The notes under the pieces were generated by a model, which saw only the letters and a program-made list of their open reading frames with translations, did no database searches and was not told the origin of the DNA. 64,000 nucleotides of DNA from contig WNKI01000004.1 in NCBI GenBank assembly GCA_015350385.1, forward strand, positions 2,643,187-2,707,186, written 5' to 3'. Shown piece by piece: positions 34,201 through 45,280 of the stretch (position 1 is the stretch's first letter; each line of letters starts with the position of its first letter). Both the position numbers and the translations under genes were made by a program. The DNA comes from Aculops lycopersici (Eukaryota; Arthropoda; Arachnida; Trombidiformes; Eriophyidae).

Positions 34201-36323
34201 TGATAGCCAGCTAGCAGGTGGTAGCAAGTGGAGTCAGCTCCTTGGTGTTGGCGCGACATTCGCAAGCTGGCGTGACCAAATTAGATGCAACTGCACGCTC
34301 GAGATACTCGCCCCATCCCGAGGCTCCTAGCCTAGCGATGCTCCTGCTCATGACTGCTCACATTGCAAAGTTGTGAAGAGGACAGGGATAAGACAAGTTG
34401 ACTGTCGTTGTGGGCCACAAAAAATTCAACGCCTTCGCCCGTTTGAGAGCTATGGACCGTGAGAGGACGACGAGGACGACAACGAGAGAGGAGTGAAACG
34501 ATGACGTCGACGAGAATCAATCTTGTTCATGAACAAGCGCGAGTTATGCTGATGACCGCGACAAGACAACACCATATACCGATAGCTGAGCAACACTTTC
34601 ATTGGAGAGTGAGAAAGAGAGTGGCACAAAGTTGGTGCAAAAAGTCGCCCTTCGAATCGCGCCATTCCCTGCCAAAGTCTCGAGACGCGCGACTTGAATT
34701 GCGAAAGCCGTGGTCTTGCCGAGAGGATTCCCATTAAAGATCCCTAGGATATCTTCTAGCTAAACGAGAGGAAACCAACGCCAAGCGGAAGCTGCCGGCT
34801 GCCCCTCGAGCTCTTGCTAATCTCTCCGTTTGGTCTAGTTGCAAGAATAGTAGCAACCAAAGAAACTACGCCGACTAAGAAGTGAGCTCCAATATCAAAT
34901 TTGGCTCGCTGATTACTCGTTCGCTTTCCAATTATCGCGCCGACCAAGCGAAAGCTCAAGTGAATTGATCTTTTCCTTTGCTCGATTGTCCAACTCGCTA
35001 GCTCAGCTCTTCCATCTTCTTCGTCAGCCCCTAAAAGTTTTTCCCCCTTCTCCCATCGAGAGGGAGTTGCAAAGTTTGTCGAGAGGTCTAGCGACGAGAG
35101 AGGACGACGACGGCAGCGACAACGACTAGTGGGCGAGACCAAACAAGCAAACAAACTGTTCTAGTCACTATGTTAACCTCGCAACATTCGGACAACGAGA
35201 GCCACACAAAACCGGCGCTAAAATCAATCGATCGGCGTCCCGTCAACTGGAGACTAGCCAGCCAACGATCTTTGGTTAATCTCTGCGAATAAACCGACAA
35301 CTAAAACGACTCGTCGTCTTGGTAGACGACAGCAACTACAACGACGACGACGACGACGATCAAGTTAAATCGAGTGACCATCCGCCGGGACCCTAGACGC
35401 GAAGAGTTAGAGTATTGGCAAGTATCTCATCGTGGTGGTGGTTGTCAATGGGACACAAAACACATTTAGATCTGGAGGCACAGTCCGCAAGCTAACCGAT
35501 TTGGGCCAGAGATAGCGATTCTCGTGTGATCCCGCAAATACCACCCACTAGCGCCGGTAGTTGTGTGTCCGTTTTCTCCCCGAGTCGCTCTCTTTTGGTT
35601 TCATCTTGGATCCATTTTAGTTTTTTCGAGTCCAAGGCGACGACGGCGACTCCGGCCAGCAAGAGTTTTGCGATGTTGTTGTGGATCAGACGACGTTGAG
35701 CTTGGTGTGTGTCGAAAAAAGAGCGAGAGAGAAAGCAAACAACTAAATTCCCTTATTTTATCTCCAGTATTCCCCCTTCCTTCAACTGACCAACCAAACA
35801 GCTAGCTAGCGCGAGTCAGATAGTCAAGCTGACTTCCGGCCGGTTGGTATATTAACTTTCACTCCTCTATCTCACAACTATATCTAGCTCGCGGCTCGTC
35901 TATTTGGCTTCCCTCCTGCAAGTCGTTGATCATGTAGCGGTTAGCTAGGCGCCAAGTTGAGTTGAGTGGGGCGGCCGATGGATAGATACATTTGCAGTTG
36001 CAGTTGCAGTTGTAGCTGCCAGTCGCCAGTAGCGTTGCATGTTTGGTCACCGAGTTTCGCTGTTGTTTCGGTATCAACTTCCGCCTCTAGCTCAGAATCG
36101 TCGCCTTTGTCATTCTCGTCGTCGTCGTCGTCGTGGCTGGAGTCTCAAGAGTTGGAGCCTGATATTGAAACAATGAAACTTTTGCTCTCTATTCAGTCCT
36201 ATTCTGTTCCATTTTTCCCACTCTCACTACCGCCACTGTTCCTCCTTCTTTTGCTGCCAAAAGTTGACCTCGCATTCGTCATAGCGGCGAGCACCAGCGC
36301 AGCGCCAAGTTGAGAAGAGGGAC

Positions 36324-36346
36324 CATTTGATATCACATATCAAATG
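36324..36346. repeat. 9-bp inverted repeat with 5-nt loop
   Basis: CATTTGATA, loop TCACA, TATCAAATG. A short hairpin within the large stardust intron. Confidence 0.6.
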
Positions 36347-36936
36347 ATTGCCTTGCCTCCATGGCGAACCGATTCTCCATTTTGTTACTCACTGTGGTCT
36401 CCTTCCACTCTAGTCCACGCTGCTCTCTAGTTGATGATTCGAATAGCAACTTGATTCGCCGGCTAGCTCTTTGCTCGCTGCCAGGGCGGTCCACTCGGCA
36501 GACAGCCAATCCAATTTTGACATCAACTCAACTATTACCTGCTACTCCCAAAAGCTAGCCGCACAACAACTACCTTTACCTGAACCAAAAGTCTAAATGG
36601 CAAAGCCACTTCGCAAAGCAAACTGGAAGAGCTCTCAACGGATAAGAATGACGACGAAATAGGAAGTAGCACTAGCGGCAGCATCAACAGTGGCGGCGGG
36701 GGAAGCAATGTGGAGCCAGCTTGATGACATTTGCGCCCAGTAGTGGCAGCCTGCGTCCTCCTAAGAATCGACAACCACGACCACCACTACTACCTCTATC
36801 ACTACCACTTTGACTACTGCATGACGACCGCTACTATTATGATCCCAATTAGTACACCAACACAGGTGGGCGCAAGTGGCACTAAATTGCACCAAATATA
36901 AGCACACATTTATAGGAAGGGTGGACTAACACTTAC

Positions 36937-37040
36937 CTGGTGAATGTGCTCCACCAATTTCTGGTGCTCGCTCGTATGATTGAACGACTTTCCGTTTATT
37001 TCCAGTATCTCGTCGCAATCATCCCGCTCCGCCGGCGAAC
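36937..37040 (-). CDS. sdt: Stardust exon 2: second half of an N-terminal PDZ-like domain
   Basis: 104 nt on the minus strand between an acceptor (AATTAG) and a strong donor (CAG then GTAAGTG). After two leading bases it encodes SPAERDDCDEILEINGK followed by SFNHTSEHQKLVEHIHQ. DEILEINGK is the classic PDZ strand-turn before the peptide-binding helix. Entry is phase 1 and exit phase 0. The exit phase fits exon 3, whose first residues supply the missing last strand (ISLRVKR). The entry phase fits the exon at 38722-38791. Domain recognition is from sequence, and the connection to exon 3 is inference from phase and fold continuity. Confidence 0.78.
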
Positions 37041-38232
37041 CTAATTCGGCGTTTCAATATATTAGAGTTCCAATTTGAGTTTTGTTTGGTTTCAAGTTGA
37101 TGACGTTGTTGGTGTTGTTAATTTTATATTACCAATTTATAGTAGCAACCAATTGGGAAATGAGGAATAAACGTGTTTTATTGATTAGTCTCTTGTCGTC
37201 CCATTGATTTGGCTTCAATGATTTATGCTTTCCACTGGGGAAATGGGCATTCTTAGTTGTTCATTAATCAGGTTAATAAGTTACTCGCTTGGCAGTTGTC
37301 TGTCTCTTCAGGCAAAATCATTGCCCCTCCCCCCACTCAGGCAACGTTCGAGTGGTGAAAGATGGAGCAGAGTATACCGCTTCCGGTTGAAACTGAGACG
37401 CGATGTTGTTGGCGCGCACAAAAACCACCAGCGCCAACGGGATACTTTTTATGGTTCATCTAGAGCAGAAGGAAGGAAACTTAAAGTTGAAGTGGTCGAT
37501 AGTAAAATACTGCTGCCGGATTAAGCTCCTGTCTACCTGAGAGAAATGCTTTAAGCTGCCAGGCTGCACTCGGCGCGCCTCGATAATTGGTCTTAGAGGC
37601 GGGCTGGCTAGCTAGCAACTTGCCACATGCACCCGACGGCTCGGTCTAGTTGTGGCGACTTCAATCGCGACCACGACTTCACCTCAAAATCCAATTTGGC
37701 AGCCATAATTTAAGCCCACAACCAATCGACCGACTTCCATTGATGTCTTTAACTTCAATGGCTACCACTCTAAACTTTCTCTTTCGCTAGCCTCGTATCC
37801 AACGAGCCAAACGATAATCGATGCGGATGCAGCCGACCGCTCTCGTCAGGATATATGGCCATCGGCTGGCGCTAATACCATGGCCTCCTCTTTTGGTCGG
37901 TTGGTCTGTCGGTTAGTAAATACATCGAGCGCGAGAGAAACCAGAAAAAATTTAGTCTCCTCGCGGAAGCGAAAGTGGGGCTCTTTTAGTAAACGTTTTT
38001 TTGCTCAGACTGCCCATTGAGAAGTTTGAACGACTGCTTCCAATCAGACCTGAGTTTTGGACGGGGGAAGAAGACTGAAAGGTAGAGCTCACTGGCCACT
38101 AGAAGACTTGGCAGAACTAAGGCTCAAATTGGCGGGCAAATTATGGTTGCAAAGTGCACATAAATTGCAAAACCCCTTTGCCTGTCGCTCCTTTTATTGC
38201 ACGTTGCACTTTTTCTCCTCTGCCAAACCAAC

Positions 38233-38271
<39 letters not shown>

Positions 38272-38721
38272 TCCTAGCTAACCCCGCAACAAGCACCGAC
38301 TTTGCTCGTGTCTCTCTACCTCCCTCTCACACACTAAAATCCCTGCCACTTCACTTGGTTGATTCGCGAGTAACTCACGTAGAAATCAATTGTTGTCGCC
38401 GCTATTTATCTAGCGGCGACTTCCTGTCTACTGAACAGCCCATAGGCCTACCAACCGGGAGACGTCAGTCAGCGAGAGAAAAGTAGAAAAACGTTTGGAA
38501 TATCAATGAGGCAGAGCAATACTTCAATGGTTAGTTTTTCCCGCTGCCCGTCTGTTGGTTGAGCCCGCGAGTTTCTTGATTGCGCGCCGACCACCTGATT
38601 GCGATCCAACATCCGGGAGAAGAGAGACCAAGAGATCGTCTTGACAGAGAGGGAATCTTGGAAAACCCACTACCAATACTACTTCTACTACTACTAGTAG
38701 TCACTCCAACTGCCTACTTAC
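37041..38721 (-). other. Stardust intron 1
   Basis: About 1.7 kb between the proposed exons 1 and 2. It contains a CT microsatellite and no convincing coding frame. The acceptor at its 3' end reads TTAG on the minus strand. Confidence 0.5.
38232..38272. repeat. (CT)n microsatellite
   Basis: CTAT units pass into an uninterrupted CT run. Inside the proposed first intron of stardust. Confidence 0.88.
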
Positions 38722-38791
38722 CGAAAATTTTTAAACTTCCCGCCTCGCACTCGATGAGCGCGATGAGATAGCCGCGACCATTTGCGTTCAT
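38722..38791 (-). CDS. sdt: Stardust candidate exon 1 with start codon
   Basis: Minus-strand ATG at 38789-38791 (A at -3) opens 23 codons plus one base: MNANGRGYLIALIE, then CEAGSLKIF. It ends at a strong donor, G followed by GTAAGTAGG. Phase 1 matches exon 2, and the joined text (GSLKIF-G-SPAERDD) looks like the first strands of a PDZ-like domain. A further exon between this one and exon 2, or use of this piece as an internal exon, cannot be excluded. Confidence 0.55.
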
Positions 38792-41700
38792 TATGTCGGA
38801 CTCTTTGCTTTTTAACCAATTTTGGACCCAACTCAACTAAACTCAACCAGCCGGCGTCTTGTCACCTTGAGAGTCTTGAATGAACCCCGAGAGTAAGAAT
38901 GAGAGTGAGGGCGGAAGAGGGCCCAAAGTGGGTGGCGATAGTTGCTCAGCTGGGGAGCGCCACTAATACGTGATGACTTTCCACCATGCCAACTATGCGC
39001 TACTTGCCTAACTTGGTACCACAGTCTCTCGGGATCCTTGAAGCTAGTTTCGTGGCCTTGATATCTGGCTTCTTGAATCTAACTAACACCCCAATGGCAA
39101 TGGCACGACGTTGAGCTCAATATTATTATCGGCGCCTAGCGACGGCGAAAAAACTGGCATCAGGCGGGACAAGCTGGAGATAGTTGTGGCCGCAAGCGAG
39201 CCACTAAACTAAGCCACTAAAATATCCAAAACCAAACTCAACGACCAGACCACAGAGACCACAAATTCGGGAACAACTTTGAGCAAATGGTTTTCTCAGG
39301 CCTGCGGTTATTTAGTTGGGTGCCGGAAGTGGCGCGCTGTTATTCATCTGGCAGCGGGCTAATCTAAGTAAGAAAATCTGGAGCAAGGTTCACTTATCTA
39401 GGCGAATCATTTTGTGGATAAGTCTGGCCCAGAGTTTAGCTGACTTAGTTTGGTTTTTGCATGCTGATGTTGGAAAAGTTCAATGTTGTTGTTGATTCTG
39501 CTGCTGCCTCTACACTTTTGAGCCAAAAATTTAGCTTTCCCCTTTTCTCAATAGAACTTTTTTCAAGCCACAAAACAACACTTGGATTCAATCAAGTGGC
39601 CTCCTGATTTGTCGCAATCTTGACACGACATTCGGCATAAACATCCACCAGTTTTTTCTCTTCTTTTCGCTTACTGTTCCCCTCGACATGCGACAAAAAC
39701 TTTCGGTCTTGGTTGCTGCTGAGGCTGCTCTTGTTTTGCCAATTGGTTACCAATCGCTTGCAACTTGCGCGCCCATTTATGTCGACGTTGACGTTTTCCG
39801 CTTGTTTCTCTGTCTCTGTCTTTGTCTCTCTCTTTCTCTCTCTAACTCTTTGCCCCCTTCCTTCCGCTTGCTCTTATCCGCTTCTATTGTGCAATTCGCG
39901 CTGTTGATTGCCAGCTTTTCTGGCATTCAAATAGGTTGCGGTGTTGTTTTTACTCTCCCTCTCCCTCTCTCTCTAGTTTTTGAACTCTGGCTCGTGTTCG
40001 GTTTCCGATTGGAGTGGTGATAGTTTTTAGCAAGCAACCAAAAGAGAGACAACGCAGCAAACGTAAGCAACGAAACGTAACATGCACTTGAATGCTATCA
40101 AAACAGAGAAAAACCTTGATACTCTGTCTCTGCCTCTCTTGTTCTCGAAGTTGAGCTATGAGTTTGGCTAGAAGACTTTTGCTAGCTTGCTCGAGTCAAG
40201 AATTCGGATCTCACTTCGCGTGGTTGCTGTGTTTTTTCTCCTTCTCTTACTCTCTATTCCCAGTCGGCCGCTTGTCGTGCTAGCTGCAGTTAGTTACGCT
40301 ATAGCTAGACACAGATCTCAAAGTCTAGTTGCTAAAAGTAGCCCCACTTCAACTAATACGACCACGAGTAACTTTCACTAAACCCCCTAGGAGAGAGATT
40401 AAAACTTGGCTCGCTTATTTGCCTGTCGGGCGACGAATGAGTGGCGCAAATTAATGCGCTCGGCTCGCCGCGGGCCCCAAGCTCAATGTTGCTGTGTTCA
40501 TCATCATCACCATCATCGTCATTGTTCTGTTATTACTATTTTTATTATTATTATAACTATCATTTGTCTATCTGGCAAACTCCTAAAGACAAGGAGAAAC
40601 TTTCTCACTCATTTGCCACCACGTAACTCAGTTGTCTTGTCTTGTCTTTTCTCGTTTCGTTTCGACTCCTCTCCTCGTGTTTCGTGTCTCTATCGCTTCA
40701 ATGTCTCACTTTCCCTCCCCTTCTACTAGAGTTTCAGAATTGAATTGAATGCTCTTGAATCAGCGTTCAGTATGACGGTCGACGGAGTCAGAGTTGCAGT
40801 GGTGATAGTGAAGGCAATAGTAGTGTTAGCAGCAGTAGTTGGCGCACCTAGCGACCATTAGTCTTGGCAATTCAATTCGCGCGCTTCTTGTATTCCCAAA
40901 AACGCAAGGCGAATTCACAACAACTCAACTAAAACTTGACACGAGCTCTTGTATGTTCTTCTTTTTCCTCTTATCTCTCGGGCGCATGTCTGTTTAGTTT
41001 AAAGCTTCCAATTTAGAACTTGCAACTTGCTATTGATACTACTACAGTTTCAAACTTAGTCACTTACTCAACTTCAAGAGAACCTCTTCACTTACAACGA
41101 CAACCGCCAAAACTATCCCCCGCGTTCCACCTAAAGTTAACTCGCCAGGTGCGTACTAGCTAGAGTATCCATAGCAGAAGTTTTATCAGTAACACGCGAA
41201 GTTATATAACTCTCTCTTTCTAGCTCTCAATTCTTTCAATAACTGCAACAACTTCTTCTACGAAACGTCAAACTTTCAACAACTCACCGCTCGAGCTGTA
41301 AATGTGTAACTAAATGTGTGGACGAGTGCAACGATTCACATGCCACGAAGAAACTGCGAGGGGTTTGAGTTAAACGATTCCTCAACAACACTTCAAGGTT
41401 TGTACACGACGATCGACCTGTGAAACCCTTAGCTTAGCTAGTGGCCAAGAGGGAGAAAAAGTTAGAGGAGCGCATTACAATGCGACATTTGCGCATTGGT
41501 GGTCATGGTCACGACGACGAAGACAACGTCGCGCGCAGTCGCACGAGTCTCTAGGTGCCTCGTGCACAATGTATTCGTTGGAAACTCGAGCGCTAGGCGC
41601 GCTTGAAATATTGTCAGCGAGCCAGCGGCGCGTGTTTAGCTTTCTAGAGCGTGACCATGAAATCTTATATCTCTCTTCTTGGCAACACTTGTTCCCTCCG

Positions 41701-42661
41701 CTTGATCCTCGCATCGAATAGCACTTGAGATTTTAAACGCTCGCTCCGACGCCAACTCACCAGCAAGAGCGAGAGGTGAAGCAAGTAGTAGGCGTTTTCG
41801 ATTCACGGATCTTGACTCGAGTCAACGAGCGTCAACTCAATTGGCGCGCTAAATTGTGTAAATCCTCGTGCACAGGTAAATTGCCCACACTCAAAGTGCG
41901 CTACTTCAATCAGATAGTCAGCATAGCAACATAAACCGATGACTTGTGACTTTTGCTGGTAATCGCGTCGAGTGGCAACAACAGCCTTATTTGGTTCAAC
42001 CTGTTGGCGTACGATAGATTATCATTGTTTTTAACAGTATCGAAAAGGATGGATACGTTTTTGAGAGGCACTATGTTTTCAATTTAACGGAGAAAAAGCA
42101 GAGTTAGAAAAAAATGGGGCATGTCCACGTATATGATCTTCTGAGCTATTTTATCAGTCCAATTCAATCAGACGAGCAGCGATCTTTGCTCTAGCCAATC
42201 AGAGAACATACTGGACAATCGGCTACGACGGCAAACATACTACATTAGCGAATGATAAGCTAGATGTAGCTCGACGTTTGCGTCCACATCGTCGGCGCTC
42301 CATTGTGTTGAGCCTGCGACTGGTGTTCGGCTATTGATCCCGATCCGAGATAACTGTAGCCAACTAGAACCATCATCCAAATGCTCAGTATCAAACGATA
42401 CTAGCAACACTTGTTAGTGTTGGCTGGCTGACTGGCTAACTCGCTCGCTGGTGTCTTTGTTGTCAAAGTTTTGAATCTCGCTCGCCGTTGGCAAAGTGTA
42501 TTTTAGGGTGGACTCATCATCGATTTCCTCCACACTGCAACCATATATTGCTCTTTCATCAAACTCATCATCATTCGTCGCCATCACCTTCACCTAATAG
42601 GAACATATCAGAGGAATAGTATAACACATTGAATCGGGAGCAGTATTAACAAATTATCGTC
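38792..42661. other. 3.9-kb spacer upstream of stardust and cathepsin A
   Basis: The two flanking genes point away from each other, so this holds both promoter regions. Several minus-strand donor-like sites (for example GTGAGT near 41760) could end untranslated stardust exons. CT-rich tracts occur near 39.8-40.0 kb. No coding domain is seen. Confidence 0.45.
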
Positions 42662-44284
42662 ATGTTCATGAAGTTGGTTGCCTTGCTGGCCCTAGGCCTT
42701 TTCTTGGCAGCTCAACAGCACTACGGGGCTGTAATCGAATCTGCTCAGGTGGACTTCAACAACCCAGTTAGATCGGCGGAGGAGGATGAGATAAAAAAGT
42801 TGCCTGGATTAGATTTTGAGTTGGGATTTAAGCAATACTCTGGATACCTGGAGGCCGATGATAAGAAGAACCGTTTTTGGCACTATTGGTTCGTGGAGAG
42901 CCAGGGAAACCCTTCCACTGATCCGCTGGTTTTGTGGCTAAACGGAGGTCCAGGCTGCAGCTCTCTATTGGGACTGCTCACCGAATTGGGTCCCATTCGT
43001 GTTTCCGACAACAATACCATCATCAGTAATCCATACGCTTGGAATAAGAATGCAAATGTCATCTTTATGGAAAGTCCAGCTGGCGTTGGTTTCTCCTATG
43101 CCGCCGATGGATCCATTAAAGCTGATGACGACACAACAGCAGCCCAAAACCATCATGCACTAAAGAGTTTTCTTAACAAATTTCCTCAGTACAAGAAGTC
43201 CGATCTATACCTAACTGGAGAGTCGTACGGTGGAGTTTACCTGCCAACTCTGGCTGTTTTGGTTGACAAGGACCCAGAGATGAACTTGAAGGGAGTTGCA
43301 ATTGGAAATGGTTATCTGGATGCAAACAAGTTGGCCGAGTCGCTCATCTACTTCGGCTACTATCACGGACTATTTGGCAAAAAAACTTGGGCCGACCTGT
43401 CGAATACTTGCTGCGATGGAAAGCCACCTGCTCGCGGGGACTGCCACTTTATGGACCCAAACCGATCATTGGAATGTGCTGCCATTACTCAAACTATTGG
43501 CGATCTAATCATAAACTCAGGAGTCAACCCATACAATCTATACGACAAATGTTACTCGAGCTCATCAGCTGAGGAGGAGGAAAAGGAACAGAAGCTCGAT
43601 TATAATGTACTTGTTGCTGGAAAACTCACTCACCGTTCATTGGGTCACGAAGACTCTGATCGTGGTTTCATATTCGATTCGCCTGCTGCGCCAGCCAATC
43701 AGAAGATTGGCCGTGAATACTTCGATCGTAGAATGATGATGAGAGCCTTCAATTATACCGACAAAACGCCATCCTTTTCGCGTACCTGGAAGCGGGACAA
43801 GATTGTGAAGAACTTGGGCGGTGACCCACCCTGCACCGATGATCGAGTTGTGATCAGGTATCTAAACCAACAAACCGTTAGAGACGCCTTGCATATCCCT
43901 AAGCAACTCACCTACCCCTTTGCCACCTGTTTCGATGGAATCGACTACAAGATGATCTACCCATCGGCACCTGATGGCTTGGCACCGCAAATAAGATCTC
44001 TCATCGACTCGCCACGTGGACTGAGCTTGCTAATCTACAACGGTGACGTTGACTTGATGTGCAACTTCTTTGGTGACGAATGGTTCGTAGACGATTTGAA
44101 AAGAGATGTCAAGAAAGAGTACACTCAATGGTACACTAACAAACAGGTGTCTGGTTTCATCAAGAAGTTCGATGGCATCACCTATATGACTGTCAAGGGA
44201 TCAGGGCACATGGTGCCGACCGACAAGCCAGCCGAGGCCTTGAACATGTTTGAGATGTTCCTGAGCGGCGATATCTTTGAGTAA
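42662..44284 (+). CDS. CTSA: Lysosomal serine carboxypeptidase, cathepsin A/PPCA-like (S10)
   Basis: 540 residues, single exon. It starts with a good signal peptide (about residues 1-22, MFMKLVALLALGLFLAA) and then matches cathepsin A through its whole length. Landmarks are QYSGYL, LWLNGGPGCSSLLG (oxyanion-hole region), ESPAGVGFSY, GESYGG with the nucleophile S188, NGDVDLMCNFFGDEWF carrying the catalytic Asp, and GSGHMVPTDKP with H516. Family enzymes remove C-terminal hydrophobic residues in the lysosome and, in vertebrates, protect beta-galactosidase and neuraminidase. Human CTSA is 480 residues. The extra length is in the excision region between the two chain halves, with acidic EEEEKE near residue 303. 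Convergent with uS14m, 112 bp apart. Vitellogenic carboxypeptidase is a less likely alternative. Confidence 0.94.
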   Translation: MFMKLVALLALGLFLAAQQHYGAVIESAQVDFNNPVRSAEEDEIKKLPGLDFELGFKQYSGYLEADDKKNRFWHYWFVESQGNPSTDPLVLWLNGGPGCSSLLGLLTELGPIRVSDNNTIISNPYAWNKNANVIFMESPAGVGFSYAADGSIKADDDTTAAQNHHALKSFLNKFPQYKKSDLYLTGESYGGVYLPTLAVLVDKDPEMNLKGVAIGNGYLDANKLAESLIYFGYYHGLFGKKTWADLSNTCCDGKPPARGDCHFMDPNRSLECAAITQTIGDLIINSGVNPYNLYDKCYSSSSAEEEEKEQKLDYNVLVAGKLTHRSLGHEDSDRGFIFDSPAAPANQKIGREYFDRRMMMRAFNYTDKTPSFSRTWKRDKIVKNLGGDPPCTDDRVVIRYLNQQTVRDALHIPKQLTYPFATCFDGIDYKMIYPSAPDGLAPQIRSLIDSPRGLSLLIYNGDVDLMCNFFGDEWFVDDLKRDVKKEYTQWYTNKQVSGFIKKFDGITYMTVKGSGHMVPTDKPAEALNMFEMFLSGDIFE

Positions 44285-44396
44285 ATCTATGGAAATTTGT
44301 CCTCTCTCCAACATGGATAAGTTATGATATTAATAATGATAATTAAATCTATGTTGTTTTAATGACTAAAGACAAAACAGAGGCCACAAAAATCCG

Positions 44397-44960
44397 CTAG
44401 CTCCATTGGGATCGCTTAAATCCACTAATCCTCCCACTATCTGCCTGTTCTCTCCAAAGGATTCGCGATAATCTCCATTCTCTATACTTTCCTCTCGACC
44501 TCGAGGTAATGGCACATCGGTTGCGAATTCTCACTGAATACGATTCCTTGGGCACATCGTTCCTGTCTTCGATGGCCAATTCGCGAACCAAAGCGGGCAG
44601 TGATAACGTTTTTGCTATTGAGTGCAAATTAGTTCTATATTGCCAGTACTCGGCCATTCTATGCCTTCTCTTAACGTCGAGTAACATGTTCCATTTCGTC
44701 CACTTGAGGCACTCCGTCTTCTCAAAATTGGGCATCGATAAATCCTTAACCTCCCTCTTGCGAGTTATCTTTGTTTCAAACGGATTTCCAGTGTAAGCCA
44801 ATTTTCTCATGGCATCAGCCAAGGGTTGGTGATCATTTATCGTTCGAGCTTTGATGCTATCTGTATTCAAGGTAGAGGTTGTGTGAATAGAACTTACTGC
44901 GGCCTGGAAGGTAGGCCTGATTCCCGGTCTTAGATGTGAAAATGTATTATTGATCAACAT
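44397..44960 (-). CDS. MRPS14: Mitochondrial small ribosomal subunit protein uS14m
   Basis: 187 residues from the ATG at 44958-44960. A longer frame would need a TTG start. The C-terminal ~100 residues carry the uS14 signature: RNRCAITSRSRGKYREWRLS followed by RILWREQADSGRISGFKRSQW, as in human MRPS14. There is no zinc-binding CxxC form, so this is the Cys-less mitochondrial type. The protein is longer than human MRPS14 (128) because of a ~70-residue N-terminal region with basic and hydroxyl residues, suitable as a mitochondrial targeting sequence. It works in the 28S mitoribosomal subunit head. Divergent from ANAPC7 with a 320-bp shared spacer. Confidence 0.9.
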   Translation of the reverse strand: MLINNTFSHLRPGIRPTFQAAVSSIHTTSTLNTDSIKARTINDHQPLADAMRKLAYTGNPFETKITRKREVKDLSMPNFEKTECLKWTKWNMLLDVKRRHRMAEYWQYRTNLHSIAKTLSLPALVRELAIEDRNDVPKESYSVRIRNRCAITSRSRGKYREWRLSRILWREQADSGRISGFKRSQWS

Positions 44961-45280
44961 CCTCCAAGGCAATATTGAGGAAATTGTTGAAATTCAATTT
45001 GGTTTCTTTATTAAGCTTGGAATTGCAGTCCAAAATTTTTAATCGTCAAGAGCTCACCCTTGGTATTTTTGTATTTTGTTGTTCGATGTGCAAGCGAGCG
45101 AGACAGAGTGAGAGCTTGCACGTGAGATAGTTCAGTGAAACACGTTGCGCCCTCAGATCTCGCTTATTTACAACGGACACTCCGACTTCGATCATATTTG
45201 ACATTGAATCTGTTGTTGCGAGCAGTGTATTTATGACAAGCTAAACATTATTATACATCAAACAAATATTATATCCAAGC
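44961..45280. promoter_or_regulatory. Shared divergent promoter region MRPS14/ANAPC7
   Basis: 320 bp between two opposite start codons. It includes a GC-richer centre with AGCGAGCGAGAC. A bidirectional promoter is inferred from geometry only. Confidence 0.45.

Larger units (their letters stand above)
30997..36936 (-). other. Large intron 2 of stardust (approximate 31000-36936)
   Basis: Bounded on the minus strand by a strong donor (CAG then GTAAGT, at 36936) and the acceptor TAATCAG ending at 31000. About 5.9 kb, containing an AAT repeat and a short hairpin, and no frame with a recognisable domain on either strand. Another donor-like site at 33370 (minus) ends a frame starting near 33542. 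It could be an alternative exon but is not supported by homology. Confidence 0.65.

Noticed and set aside
36001..36140. Cys-Ser-Cys-Ser repeat frame
   Set aside because: A translation of a TGCAGT hexamer repeat inside the stardust intron.
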